Below are positions 16,625 through 25,700 of a stretch of 64,000 bases of DNA, piece after piece. Origin of the DNA: Pseudoalteromonas luteoviolacea (lineage in GTDB: Bacteria > Pseudomonadota > Gammaproteobacteria > Enterobacterales > Alteromonadaceae); assembly GCF_021654285.1 (NCBI RefSeq), contig NZ_JAKFZS010000016.1, positions 62,001 through 126,000 on the forward strand. The letters are read 5' to 3'. Numbering within the stretch: the first letter of the stretch is position 1; every line of letters starts with the position of its first letter. Below the pieces are notes generated by a model, which was not told where the DNA came from, did not search any database, and saw nothing but the letters and a program-made list of their open reading frames with translations. The translations under genes and the position numbers were made by a program.

Positions 16625-16722
16625 TAGTTTTTTAATCGTTTGCTGAAAAAATAGACAAAAAAGCGAAGTTATTGAATTGTTTGCCTGAAATTTATACTTT
16701 CTGGTAGGCTGTGTCTAAAATA

Positions 16723-16825
16723 TAGACGCACATTCTACCTAGATGACCGATATAGTTTGGTCATCAAGGTAGTGGAGTTGCTATTTACTTATGTATGACC
16801 ACATGACTGAGGCTCAGTGTGCGTC
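16723..16825. other. Potentially structured intergenic segment
   Basis: Within the nearly 600-bp gap between the tRNA operon and the lipid kinase gene, CTACCT-ag-ATGACC (16735-16748) pairs with GGTCAT-ca-AGGTAG (16759-16772) around a 10-nt loop. GACGCACA (16724-16731) pairs with TGTGCGTC (16818-16825) further out. The layout resembles a branched RNA or a small inverted-repeat element. I see no convincing gene in the rest of the gap, 16830-17180, which becomes AT-rich. Confidence 0.3.
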
Positions 16826-17182
16826 CGATTTTGCTAAACCAAGCCATCCATTTGATCTGAGGCTTAGTTGCAATTGGACTTATTGATTCTTCAGTGGTCT
16901 GAGTATGGCCGCACGCAGCAGCTGAGTTAAGCATAGTTTTACTCCAAGTTGTTGACGGATTAATAATTTACTTGGCCATTTTGCATGCGATTTGGTTGAA
17001 TTTAAAACGATAAAAATTGCTTCCGAAGCATTAAAAAAACTAATGAATAAATTATCCTTGAAGGTTCAATATTGAGCTAGTGAATATTTATTCAATGGTT
17101 TTTTGTGGTTTATTTGGTTGTTGGGGTTTCTTTTTTGATCGTTTGAATAGTTATTCAGATAAAAAATATTGGGGTTTTTGTA

Positions 17183-18061
17183 TTGTTGGTTGTTTATGGG
17201 CCGCATCGCGGAAAAAAAATGTTGGCGCACAGGGCATGGCTGAAAAAAATGGCTATGCAGCGACAATTAAATCTGCAATGGTACGCAACGTGTGGCTGTT
17301 TTGATGAGGATGTAGCGCAGGTCAAGCTGTTGTTGAGGGATCATCAGCAAGTTACTGTATTAGGCGGGGATGGCACATTAAATATGGTGGTGAATGCGTT
17401 ATTTGAAGGGGAGCAAGTATCTCAGTCTGCATCAGACAAGCGAATGGCGATATTACCGTGTGGTACAGGCAATGACTTTGCAAGGTCATTTGGGTACTCA
17501 TTAGCACAGTGGCGTAGTGCAGTATTTTCTGAGTGCAGTCGTCAAGTTGATGTAGGCAGCGTGGATCAGCGCTACTTTATTAACATGGCGGGAATTGGGT
17601 TTAATGCTGAAGTTGTTGAATCTATGGCTGGCGAAAAGCGTTTTGGAGCAATGAGCTATACCTTTTTTGGCATAGCAAAATTACTGACCTACAGCGGTAT
17701 GGATGTGAACATTGATGGTGTTAAGCAATCAGTCATGATGTGCCTTTTTGCCAATGGACGCCATTTTGCGGCTGGATTGACACCAACCCCGAGCGCGACA
17801 CTAGACAGTGGGGCATTGCAAATGTTGACGATGCCTGCGTGCTCATTGCCGAAGCGATTACTGAGCTTTGCGCTGATGTTGGTAGGTCTGCACACTAGAC
17901 TGCCTTGGGTGAAAGTCAGCAGTGGGCAATGTTTTGAAATAAGCTCACAGGGGGCGAAAATTGAAGCAGATGGTGAATTAATTGCAGTAACGCCAGCGAG
18001 GGTAACCACGTATGCGGCGTTACTGAAACTTAATGTGCCTAATTCGTTTGATATTGCTTAG
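17183..18061 (+). CDS. Diacylglycerol kinase-family lipid kinase
   Basis: A 292-residue protein of the DAGK catalytic-domain family. The nucleotide-binding signature GGDGTLNMVVNAL begins at residue 61, followed by LPCGTGNDFARS near 93 and the C-terminal EADGELI block near 270. Such enzymes phosphorylate diacylglycerol or related lipids at the inner membrane. The only in-frame start near the expected position is TTG at 17183, with GGGG about 9 bases upstream, because a stop lies at 17144. The N-terminal G-P-H-R-G-K-K segment replaces the more usual N-P-x-S-G. It overlaps the convergent DMT gene by 23 nt. Confidence 0.8.
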   Translation: MLVVYGPHRGKKMLAHRAWLKKMAMQRQLNLQWYATCGCFDEDVAQVKLLLRDHQQVTVLGGDGTLNMVVNALFEGEQVSQSASDKRMAILPCGTGNDFARSFGYSLAQWRSAVFSECSRQVDVGSVDQRYFINMAGIGFNAEVVESMAGEKRFGAMSYTFFGIAKLLTYSGMDVNIDGVKQSVMMCLFANGRHFAAGLTPTPSATLDSGALQMLTMPACSLPKRLLSFALMLVGLHTRLPWVKVSSGQCFEISSQGAKIEADGELIAVTPARVTTYAALLKLNVPNSFDIA

Positions 18062-18962
18062 CGGTCGAAAATGGTGTGTATTTAACAAGTAATTTCTTAG
18101 GCAACAGTACCAATAAGTTACCTGCGCAGATCAAGCCAAAACCGATAAATGTATTCACCTGCCAGGTAAACCCTTCAAACAAGGTACTGAGCACCACCGC
18201 AACGATCGGGAATAACACTATGATGTAACTGGCGCGTTCTGGTCCTATGTTTTTTAGCAATGAAAAGTAACAAGCAAAAGCGATGACTGTACCAAAAACA
18301 GCAAGGTAAAAAAGAGACACCCAATAACTAGTATCCGCATCAATTGCAAAAGACAGTGGACTGATTGCAGTATACGCGCCAAGCAATAGACTACTGTATA
18401 GCATGCCCCACGCATTACCTTCTAGTACACCGATTTCACGATTGGAGTTACGGATACTGACCATGTTGCCGAGTGATGCGGCAAACGTACCGAGTAAGGC
18501 CAATGCCAGCCCTGCTAATGTGGCTGTTGATAAATCGGTGCCGCCAAGCTCATGCCAAAATAAGCTCACAATCCCTAAAATGCCAAGGCCTGCGCCGATG
18601 TAACTCTTAAAGGCGATTGGCTTAGCAAAAAAGATGCGCGTGTTGATCATGTTTAAGATCAGCATAAACGAGAAGGCGATGGAGGCCATCGCGGAAGATA
18701 AAGTGCCCTGCGCCCAATATAAAAATAAGTAGTTCAAGCCAAAATTACCTATGGCTAAGAGTATAAAAAAGCCGTGGTCGATAATATTGAAGCGCATTGG
18801 TAATTTTCGCCAAAGGACAAAGCCCCACATGCACATGGCAGAGATAGCAAAGCGGTAAAATAGAGAGACGACTTCGTTGACCTGACCCAGTTGAAATTCA
18901 ATGGCCAGCCAAGTAGAGCCCCAAATAAGAACAGTCATGATGTATAACAGCCAATTTCTCAT
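18039..18962 (-). CDS. EamA/DMT-family transporter
   Basis: A 307-residue membrane protein with about ten predicted helices in two EamA repeats (first repeat about 1-135, second about 145-290). The start MRNWLLYIMTVLIWGSTWLAI is typical of bacterial DMT exporters. These move amino acids or other metabolites across the inner membrane. It is divergent from a MocR-type regulator 118 bp away, a frequent pairing in which the regulator controls the exporter. The substrate is unknown. Confidence 0.88.
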   Translation of the reverse strand: MRNWLLYIMTVLIWGSTWLAIEFQLGQVNEVVSLFYRFAISAMCMWGFVLWRKLPMRFNIIDHGFFILLAIGNFGLNYLFLYWAQGTLSSAMASIAFSFMLILNMINTRIFFAKPIAFKSYIGAGLGILGIVSLFWHELGGTDLSTATLAGLALALLGTFAASLGNMVSIRNSNREIGVLEGNAWGMLYSSLLLGAYTAISPLSFAIDADTSYWVSLFYLAVFGTVIAFACYFSLLKNIGPERASYIIVLFPIVAVVLSTLFEGFTWQVNTFIGFGLICAGNLLVLLPKKLLVKYTPFSTAKQYQTN

Positions 18963-19022
18963 TGCTGGTCCTTGTGTGAGTTGATTATTGCAGCAGGTAG
19001 CAGTTTACTCGGATAATCTGTG

Positions 19023-19028
19023 TATAAT
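19023..19028 (+). promoter_or_regulatory. -10 box for the MocR-type regulator gene
   Basis: A perfect TATAAT lies 52 bp before the chosen ATG, in the gap between the divergent exporter and regulator genes. No strong -35 box is visible, which suits a regulated or autoregulated promoter. Confidence 0.45.
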
Positions 19029-19080
19029 AGATACAGAAAAATACAATTTTTACCTATACAGATTTGACGGCAGGGCGGCT

Positions 19081-20511
19081 ATGCAAAACGGTCAGTTTCT
19101 TTATCAGCATGTGATTGAAGTCATTAATGACATGGTTTCTCAGCAAATACTTAAACCGGGTGATAAGTTGCCTTCATTGCGAAAATTAGCGCGGCAATTG
19201 TCTGTGAGTATCCCGACAGTGAAGCAAGCTTATTACTATCTTGAGGGACAAGGTCGAATATATTCGCGTGAAAAATCAGGGTATTTTTTATCTGAAGATG
19301 AGCACATGACGCTACCTCGCCGGTGTAAGCTTGCGATGGTGCCAACAGAAGTGAACAAACAATCTTTAATCGAACAGGTGTATGAGGGGATCCACGGACA
19401 ACATGAGGCTAAGTTCGGCATTGCTAACCCTGTGACGGCGATGAGTGATGAAGCGGTATTGGCAAAAATGATGCGCAGCGCACTGAAACAAGCGGGCGAT
19501 CAAATGCTTCAATATGGCGCGATGGATGGATTGTTAAAACTGAAGCAGCAAATTGCACAGCGGTATTTACGTATGGGTTTATCAGCTTCTGTTGACGATA
19601 TTGTTATTACCAATGGCGCCCAAGAAGCGTTAGCGATAGCACTGCAATGTGTCACGCAACCTGGTGATGTAGTTGCGATTGAATCGCCGGGCTATTTTGG
19701 CATCATCGAGCTTATCGAAAACTTAGGGCTACGTGCATTAGAAATCCCTGTTTGTCCAGATGATGGATTATGGCTTGAAGATTTGGCGCAGGCGCTTACT
19801 CAACACGATGTTAAAGCATGTATTTGCTCGACCAGTATTAATAATCCAGTGGGCAGCGTCATGCCTGAGCATCGTCGCCAAAGTTTACTTACAATGTTAG
19901 TAGAGAATAATGTTACCTTGATTGAGGATGATGTTTATGGTGATTTACATTTCTCTCAATACCGTGCCAAGCCTATTCAGTATTACGCCCAGTCTGGACA
20001 AGTTATCACGTGTGACTCATTTTCAAAAACAGCCGCGCCGAGTTATCGCGTTGGGTGGATGTTAGCTCCAGGATATGCACAAAGGGCAAGGCGTTTTAAA
20101 CGTGCATTAAGCTGCTCTTCTTCATTGATGAATCAATGGGTTTTGGCAGATTACTTAGGATCAGGCGCATACGATAGACACCTCAAAAAGTTGCGCTTGA
20201 GATTACAAGAAAACAAACAAAAAATGCTGTGTTGTATCCGTCGTTATTTTCCAGAAAATACCAGAATTAGTGATCCTAAGGGCGGTTGCGTTGTCTGGGT
20301 TGAGCTAGATAAAAGTATGGACGGTGGTGTGTTATTCAACTTAGCGATAGCGCAGGGGATCAGCCTAACCCCGGGGCAGTTATTTAGTGCATCAGAACGA
20401 TTTCAAAACTGTATTCGATTAAGTTTTGGCTTACCTTGGCAGACTAAACATGAATCGAGTTTAAAGCAATTGGGAGAGATGGTCTCAGCCGCATTAAGTC
20501 AGCCAAAATAA
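19081..20511 (+). CDS. MocR-type regulator (GntR DNA-binding plus aminotransferase domain)
   Basis: A 476-residue PLP-dependent regulator of the MocR/GntR group. The GntR winged helix occupies about residues 1-75 (LKPGDKLPSLRKLARQLSVS, then TVKQAYYYLE). The rest is a fold-type I aminotransferase-like domain with PLP lysine K316 in CDSFSKTAAPSYRVGW. Such proteins usually sense an amino acid or amine. The start was placed at ATG 19081: a TATAAT box at 19023-19028 would make the longer in-frame TTG at 18988 lie upstream of transcription. It is divergent from the DMT exporter and probably controls it. Confidence 0.88.
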   Translation: MQNGQFLYQHVIEVINDMVSQQILKPGDKLPSLRKLARQLSVSIPTVKQAYYYLEGQGRIYSREKSGYFLSEDEHMTLPRRCKLAMVPTEVNKQSLIEQVYEGIHGQHEAKFGIANPVTAMSDEAVLAKMMRSALKQAGDQMLQYGAMDGLLKLKQQIAQRYLRMGLSASVDDIVITNGAQEALAIALQCVTQPGDVVAIESPGYFGIIELIENLGLRALEIPVCPDDGLWLEDLAQALTQHDVKACICSTSINNPVGSVMPEHRRQSLLTMLVENNVTLIEDDVYGDLHFSQYRAKPIQYYAQSGQVITCDSFSKTAAPSYRVGWMLAPGYAQRARRFKRALSCSSSLMNQWVLADYLGSGAYDRHLKKLRLRLQENKQKMLCCIRRYFPENTRISDPKGGCVVWVELDKSMDGGVLFNLAIAQGISLTPGQLFSASERFQNCIRLSFGLPWQTKHESSLKQLGEMVSAALSQPK

Positions 20512-20539
20512 AGGCTCACTTAATGCTTTGCTCTGAGGT

Positions 20540-21328
20540 CTATTGTACCGAATATCGCATTAGTGCGTACCCAGAAAGGGTAGGTATGGATTGGGATAAC
20601 CTTGCCTCTTGTATCGCAATTTTTTCAAATTGATGACAAAGTGACTCTGCGCGTGACTCTAGCTGCTCCGCTTGCACGGTAACACGTTGCTCAATGCTCT
20701 CACCTAATTTTTCCATTCGTTGCTCAAAGGTATTGAAATCACCGTTGGCTTGTTGCATTTCAGAGCCAATGGACACAAGTAAAGTACCAATTGATTCAAA
20801 CATAGCACTTTTCACCGCACTTTCGACGCGAGACTCAAACTCATGCTCAAACTTTTCCCCAAAGTTTGACATTACTTCTTCACCCATCACAAAGCTTCCT
20901 TCTTGATAGAAGGTATTATGGACTTCATCGTTGAGCTCGTCTAATAGGCCTGATAAGTCATCTAAACTGTTTAGGTTAAAAGCCGTTGCAACTTCGTCAA
21001 GTGCGACACTGGCGATGCCGACAGCTTCTGTGGCTACATCAGCGACTTTTGGCAGCTCTGCGCGCAAAGTTTCTGCATATAGCGCAAGTGCACTTTGCTG
21101 CTCTGGTGTGACTTGGATGTCTTGGCCATTGATAGATAGCGTACCGTTTGCCGTGATCATCATTTGCTGACTGCCATTTTGCGTAATAAATACTTCTTGA
21201 GGCGTTATTTTAACATTGTTATGAAACTCAACTTGGCAGTTATCATTGGTAATCGAAAAATCATGATCATTGTGTGCATACGCGGAGGTTGAAGATAAAA
21301 TTGCGAGAGAAATAATTGTGTTTTTCAT
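20540..21328 (-). CDS. DUF2884 (YggN-family) periplasmic protein
   Basis: A 262-residue protein with a Sec signal peptide ending at SAYA. The mature part starts with the family pattern NDNCQVEFHNNVKITPQEV and FITQNGSQQMMIT. The middle and C-terminal parts are highly acidic and helical, with likely coiled-coil stretches (about residues 190-240). The family is conserved in gammaproteobacteria but has no established function. It stands alone, converging with the MocR gene with no obvious terminator in the 28-bp gap. Confidence 0.8.
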   Translation of the reverse strand: MKNTIISLAILSSTSAYAHNDHDFSITNDNCQVEFHNNVKITPQEVFITQNGSQQMMITANGTLSINGQDIQVTPEQQSALALYAETLRAELPKVADVATEAVGIASVALDEVATAFNLNSLDDLSGLLDELNDEVHNTFYQEGSFVMGEEVMSNFGEKFEHEFESRVESAVKSAMFESIGTLLVSIGSEMQQANGDFNTFEQRMEKLGESIEQRVTVQAEQLESRAESLCHQFEKIAIQEARLSQSIPTLSGYALMRYSVQ

Positions 21329-21668
21329 GGCTTAGCTCTTATTTTGTTGATGACGATAAATATTAACCAAGGATAATGCCAATGTTTTAAATTACATGTA
21401 AATCAATGATTTGATGTTTTTTCTCGGTGGTGGAACAAGATGTTTATTTAATGTTTTAGCCAAGTTTTAGTTGTTTTCATTATTATTTAGCTTGATTGTT
21501 TTTTTTCATTGTGACGATAAAAATCATTCACTGTAAAAGTGACCTGTTTAGAGCTAAATAAGATATTAATCGGAGTGTGCATGCTTAGGTTGTGACTCCG
21601 ACGTGGCAACGCGTAAGCTGATATCCGTGTTTAAATGGTTGAGCTATTTATGTAAATAGGAGCACATC
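21329..21668. other. 340-bp intergenic region, mostly AT-rich
   Basis: No convincing coding frame is visible. Near the right end CGGAGT and ACTCCG form a 6-bp stem around an 18-nt loop, and AGGAG sits just before the ATG at 21669. It must hold promoters for the two divergent genes at its edges, but no box matched well enough to assign. Confidence 0.4.
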
Positions 21669-21851
21669 ATGGGTAAAACATATTCCTATGATCCACTGGA
21701 TGATGACTATCAAGATGAACTGGGTGCATTGAATGAGAAAGATGTAAACCAGCAGCGGCAAAAAGTGCGCAAAAAACTAGATGACTATCTTGAGCAAAAA
21801 AGATTGCGACGGCATTTAGGAGATGATGACTTTGATTTTTATGATGAGTGA
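21669..21851 (+). CDS. Small acidic/basic protein, PA3496-like
   Basis: A 60-residue protein with an acidic head (DPLDDDYQDEL), a basic helical middle (QQRQKVRKKLDDYLEQKRLRR) and an acidic tail (GDDDFDFYDE). This arrangement matches what I remember of the small PA3496 family found widely in gammaproteobacteria, sometimes labelled envelope-integrity protein. Its function is not established. AGGAG lies seven bases before the ATG and a hairpin follows the stop. Confidence 0.65.
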   Translation: MGKTYSYDPLDDDYQDELGALNEKDVNQQRQKVRKKLDDYLEQKRLRRHLGDDDFDFYDE

Positions 21852-21861
21852 TTGTGTAGTA

Positions 21862-21888
21862 AAAGGCGCAAACAATTGCGCCTCTCTT
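21862..21888. terminator. Bidirectional terminator hairpin
   Basis: AGGCGCAA (21864-21871) and TTGCGCCT (21876-21883) form an 8-bp stem with a 4-nt loop. The plus side is followed by CTCTTGTT and the minus side by TTTTAC, so it can serve both the small protein gene and the convergent cytochrome c' gene. Confidence 0.65.
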
Positions 21889-21911
21889 GTTATCGATGAT
21901 GTGTAAGTGAC

Positions 21912-22361
21912 TTAATCTTTAAACGACTTATGACAGTCTTTACAGCCTTTAGCCCAATTTCTAAAAGCACTTGCAATCACCTTTTTATCCCCAGATTCTG
22001 AAGCAGTGGCCAACTCTTGCGCATATTGTGCAAACTTAGATGCTTTTTCGTCAAATGTCTTTCTGTCGCTCCAAATTGCAGGTAATGCGCTAGTATCGCC
22101 TTTATCAGAGCCTGCAACAAATGCTTCCCATGGCATGCTCGAAAGCTGTGCGGCATTTTGGGCGCGTTGCTTGAAACGTTCGGCATCAAAAGGCACTTTA
22201 CCCTTAAGCATGTCGCCCATGTCGCCGATTTGGTAGCGGATGAGCTGAAATGCCGCTTTACGATATTCAATTGCGTCTTCTTTTTCTTCAAAGAGTGTGT
22301 TGGCGTTAACTTGCATGCTTATTCCTGCAAGCAGCGCTAATAATGTTAATGACTTCTTCAT
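21912..22361 (-). CDS. Cytochrome c' (c-type cytochrome, C-terminal haem)
   Basis: A 149-residue periplasmic cytochrome c'. The signal peptide ends near VNA. The single haem-binding motif C140-K-D-C143-H144 is at the extreme C-terminus, as in the four-helix cytochrome c' family; the N-terminal IEYRKAAFQLIRYQIGDM helix also fits. Family members bind nitric oxide and may protect against it. The gene stands alone between a terminator and the protease promoter region. Confidence 0.9.
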   Translation of the reverse strand: MKKSLTLLALLAGISMQVNANTLFEEKEDAIEYRKAAFQLIRYQIGDMGDMLKGKVPFDAERFKQRAQNAAQLSSMPWEAFVAGSDKGDTSALPAIWSDRKTFDEKASKFAQYAQELATASESGDKKVIASAFRNWAKGCKDCHKSFKD

Positions 22362-22626
22362 GCGTTGCCCCTTAAATAAATAGTCCCTACCTTTTTAAGG
22401 GTTTCTAATATATTTAGCAAGATTATTAGGCTAATAACTAGACGCTCCAAACGATGTGAAAATAAATTGTTGCTTTTTTGGGGACTTGTTTTTTGTGTGT
22501 TTACATATTCTTTATCTTCATCTTGTTTACTTTTGTTTACATGAGGTTTTATTGTTATTTAACAATGAGTTGTGAACTTGAATAAAATTAAAGTTTAAAA
22601 AATGTAACTTAATTGAGTTTTCATTA
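22362..22626. other. AT-rich region between cytochrome c' and the protease
   Basis: No coding frame is supported. The heptamer TGTTTAC occurs three times between about 22498 and 22540 (in GTGTTTACATAT, TGTTTACTTT and TGTTTACATGAG), with the last two 11 bp apart. They could be a regulator-binding array upstream of the protease promoter, though such strings arise easily in AT-rich DNA. Confidence 0.3.
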
Positions 22627-22656
22627 TTGCAATTAACCATGTAGTCACATTATATT
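22627..22656 (+). promoter_or_regulatory. Putative promoter of the S8 protease
   Basis: TTGCAA at 22627-22632 and TATATT at 22651-22656 are separated by 18 bp. Transcription from here would give a leader of about 60 nt before the ATG at 22724, and excludes an upstream ATG at 22655 as start. Confidence 0.45.
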
Positions 22657-22723
22657 GATGAGTGATTCTACTCTCTTAATTATAAATAAACACCAAATTA
22701 AACAAAAAGTCCTAGGGGAAACT

Positions 22724-25700
22724 ATGGCCAAGTATTCATTCAAAGCGACAGCAGTAGCTATTGCTGTGTCAGGTGCATTATCTGCAGCGTCAGTTAATGC
22801 TGCAACATTAGAGAAAAACGCTCGTTCAGTTAACACTCAAGTAGCAAAGGTTGATGTTTCTAAAAAGCAAGAAAACAGAGTAAATGCTTTTCTAGTCGTG
22901 CTAAAGCAAGACACAGCTGCAGACTTAATGATACGTGGAAATTACTCAGCAAGTGACGCACGTGCAACACACGTATCAATTGACGCTGCGCAACAAGAAG
23001 TCACACAACAGTTAGTTGATGAAATCGCTGATGTAAAAATTATTGGCTCGACTAAAGTATTGGCTTCAACGCTTATCGTCGAAGCGTCAGCAGAAGCGCT
23101 TGCGAAAATTAAAAAGAATAAAAATGTAGAGCGTGTTCTACCATTACGTGATTATGAACTGCACGTTGCTGAAGCGAATGAGTATATCAAAGCTGCACCA
23201 GTGAACTTGTCTGGTTATACAGGTGAAGGTCAAAAAGTAGCTGTACTAGATACTGGTCTTGATTATACCCATAAAGTATTTGGCGGTGCGGGTACTGTAG
23301 AGGCATATGAAGCTGCGCAGTCTGATCCAAGAGCAGTAACATGGCCACAAGGCCAAGTTATCGGCGGTTATGACTTTGTTCGTAATGACCCTGATCCAAT
23401 TGAGAATGATCCTAACTTCCCTGATCCGACAAGCCCTGATGATGATGCATCATCGCACGGTACGTCAGTATCTCACTCAGTAACAGGCATCGCACCAGAT
23501 GTTGAATTATACGCCTATTCAGTTTGTGGTGGCGGCTGTTCGTTTGCAGCTCAGTTAGGCGCATTAGAAGCTGCGATGGATCCAAATGGTGACGGCGATA
23601 TCAGCGACCGTGTTGACGTTATTAACATGTCACTGGGCGGTGAGTTCGGTTCAACTGTGACCTCTGAAATGGACGGCACACAATACCTTATTCATAAGTT
23701 TGTTAAATTAGGCACAAACGTTGTTATCTCGGCAGGTAACGATGGTAATAACCCATTCCGTATTGGTGGTCCAAGTACGACGCCAAATGCACTATCTGTT
23801 GGTGCAATGGGCCACCCAACTATTAATGACCTGTTTGCTGTTGGTACAGTTGCTGGTAATCGTGTTGAAGTAGGTACTGCCGGCTTTGGTTTCCAAGGTG
23901 AGTTTGCGTTTTCTAACGAGGATGTTGAACTTGTATATCCGGAAGCAGCGCCAGAAGGTTGTTTAGTTGAAGATCAAAACAATCCTGGCGAAACTTTAAA
24001 TCCTTTCGCGGGAATGGACTTTACTGGCAAAGCTGTACTGATTGACCGTGGTTCATGTGCATTCACAGAGAAAGCACTTAATGCGCAAGAGCAGGGTGCA
24101 GCTTACGTTATAATCGCAAATAATGGCCCTGGTGAAGCGCCTGGTCTAGGTGGTTCGAACCCAGCGGTAACAATTCCTACTATTTCTGTACAGCAAGCGG
24201 TAGGTACGCAAATCAAAGATATTCTTGCTGCAGATCAGCAGCCAGAGTTTAACTTTAGTATTGAGTCACATCTTGCGATTGATACCGTTGCTGATTTCTC
24301 ATCACGTGGCCCATCAATGGATGGTTTACTTAAGCCAGAAATTACAGCACCAGGTGTAAATATTCAGGTTGCTGCAACAGGTACGCAAGATCAATTAGCT
24401 GGCGCGACAGGCACCTCTTTCTCAGGTCCGATTACAGCGGGTGCCGTTGCACTTGTGCGTGAAGCAAGGCCTGAATTGACTGCTGAAGAAATCAAAGCAG
24501 TTCTAATGAACACTGCAAACCTTAATGTGATCATGGAGCCTACAACAGTCTCAGCTGAGTCAGTGTTAGCGCCTATCAGCTTAATCGGTGCGGGTCTGGT
24601 TGATGTAGAGAAAGCAGTTGCTTCAGAAGCGGTTGCTTGGGTTGCGCAAGAAGAATTTGATACAAATCAAGGTGCGTTGTCATTCGGTTTTGATGTACTT
24701 GATGAGACAACGTCATATACTAAGACTGTGACACTTAAAAACTTCTCTGCTGAAGCTAAAACATATAACTTACGTAAAGAAGCGCGTTACGCAAATGATG
24801 ATGATGATGATAAAACAGCACTAAGCTGGGATTATCCTGCTGAGGTAACTGTACCGGCTGGTCAAACTATCGAATTTGACGTCACAATGACTATCGATCC
24901 AAGTAAATTGCATGGTTGGAATTTACCTAATCCACAAAGCTATGAAGACCAAAAAGCAAGACCGACTGCGTTAACATTGTCAGAGTACGATGGTGCACTT
25001 ATTTTTGACGACACGTCGACAGATGGCGATCATGATATTCACCTAGTTTATCATGTGCTACCGAGAGCTGCTGAAGCTGTTGAATTTAGTTACGATGATT
25101 CAAATCGCTTAATGGTTACAAATACTGGTTTTAGTGACCTGAACGTAACTACAGATCAAATTGTCGCAACTGGCACTGATAACGATGACGACAAGCCATT
25201 TGCAATTGAAAGTGTTTCATTCAACGTGTATGGCAGCGATGGGTGTGCTGCAGATCCATGGACTTCAGGTGTATGGTTTACAGCGTCAATCCAGTTGCAA
25301 GATGACCTATTAATGCATCGTCAAGCGGGCTACCGTATGACATTAGACATTAATGAAGATGGTATAGATGATTTCTTCTTGCAAAACTACAATGATGTGG
25401 GTCGAAGTGCAGACGTGATTGGTCGTGGTCGTACTTTAAGTGGTCCGATTGTTGATGGTGCAGATCAATGGCGATATGCAACTGCGATGTATCATCAGTC
25501 TGGCTCAGATACAATAACGTTTAGTGGTTGTGCTGATATCATCGGTTTAGATATGAGTAACTTAGGCAACAATATTCGTATCGAAACTTCAGTTGGTTAT
25601 GACAATTATCAAACGGGTATTTCAACAGTGACAGATACGCTGACGGGTATGGTTGCATTTGGCACGTCTAGCGCGCAACTTGTTGATGCTGAAGGCAACC

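Noticed and set aside
17080..17304. A 74-codon frame before the lipid kinase
   Set aside because: It overlaps the kinase start in another frame and has no family resemblance; the kinase frame holds the GGDGT motif.
18988..19080. N-terminal extension of the MocR-type regulator from TTG 18988
   Set aside because: A TATAAT box at 19023-19028 lies inside it, and the GntR domain begins right after ATG 19081.
24795..24815. Short GAT-repeat run inside the protease gene
   Set aside because: It is a run of aspartate codons in an acidic region, too short to be a meaningful repeat locus.
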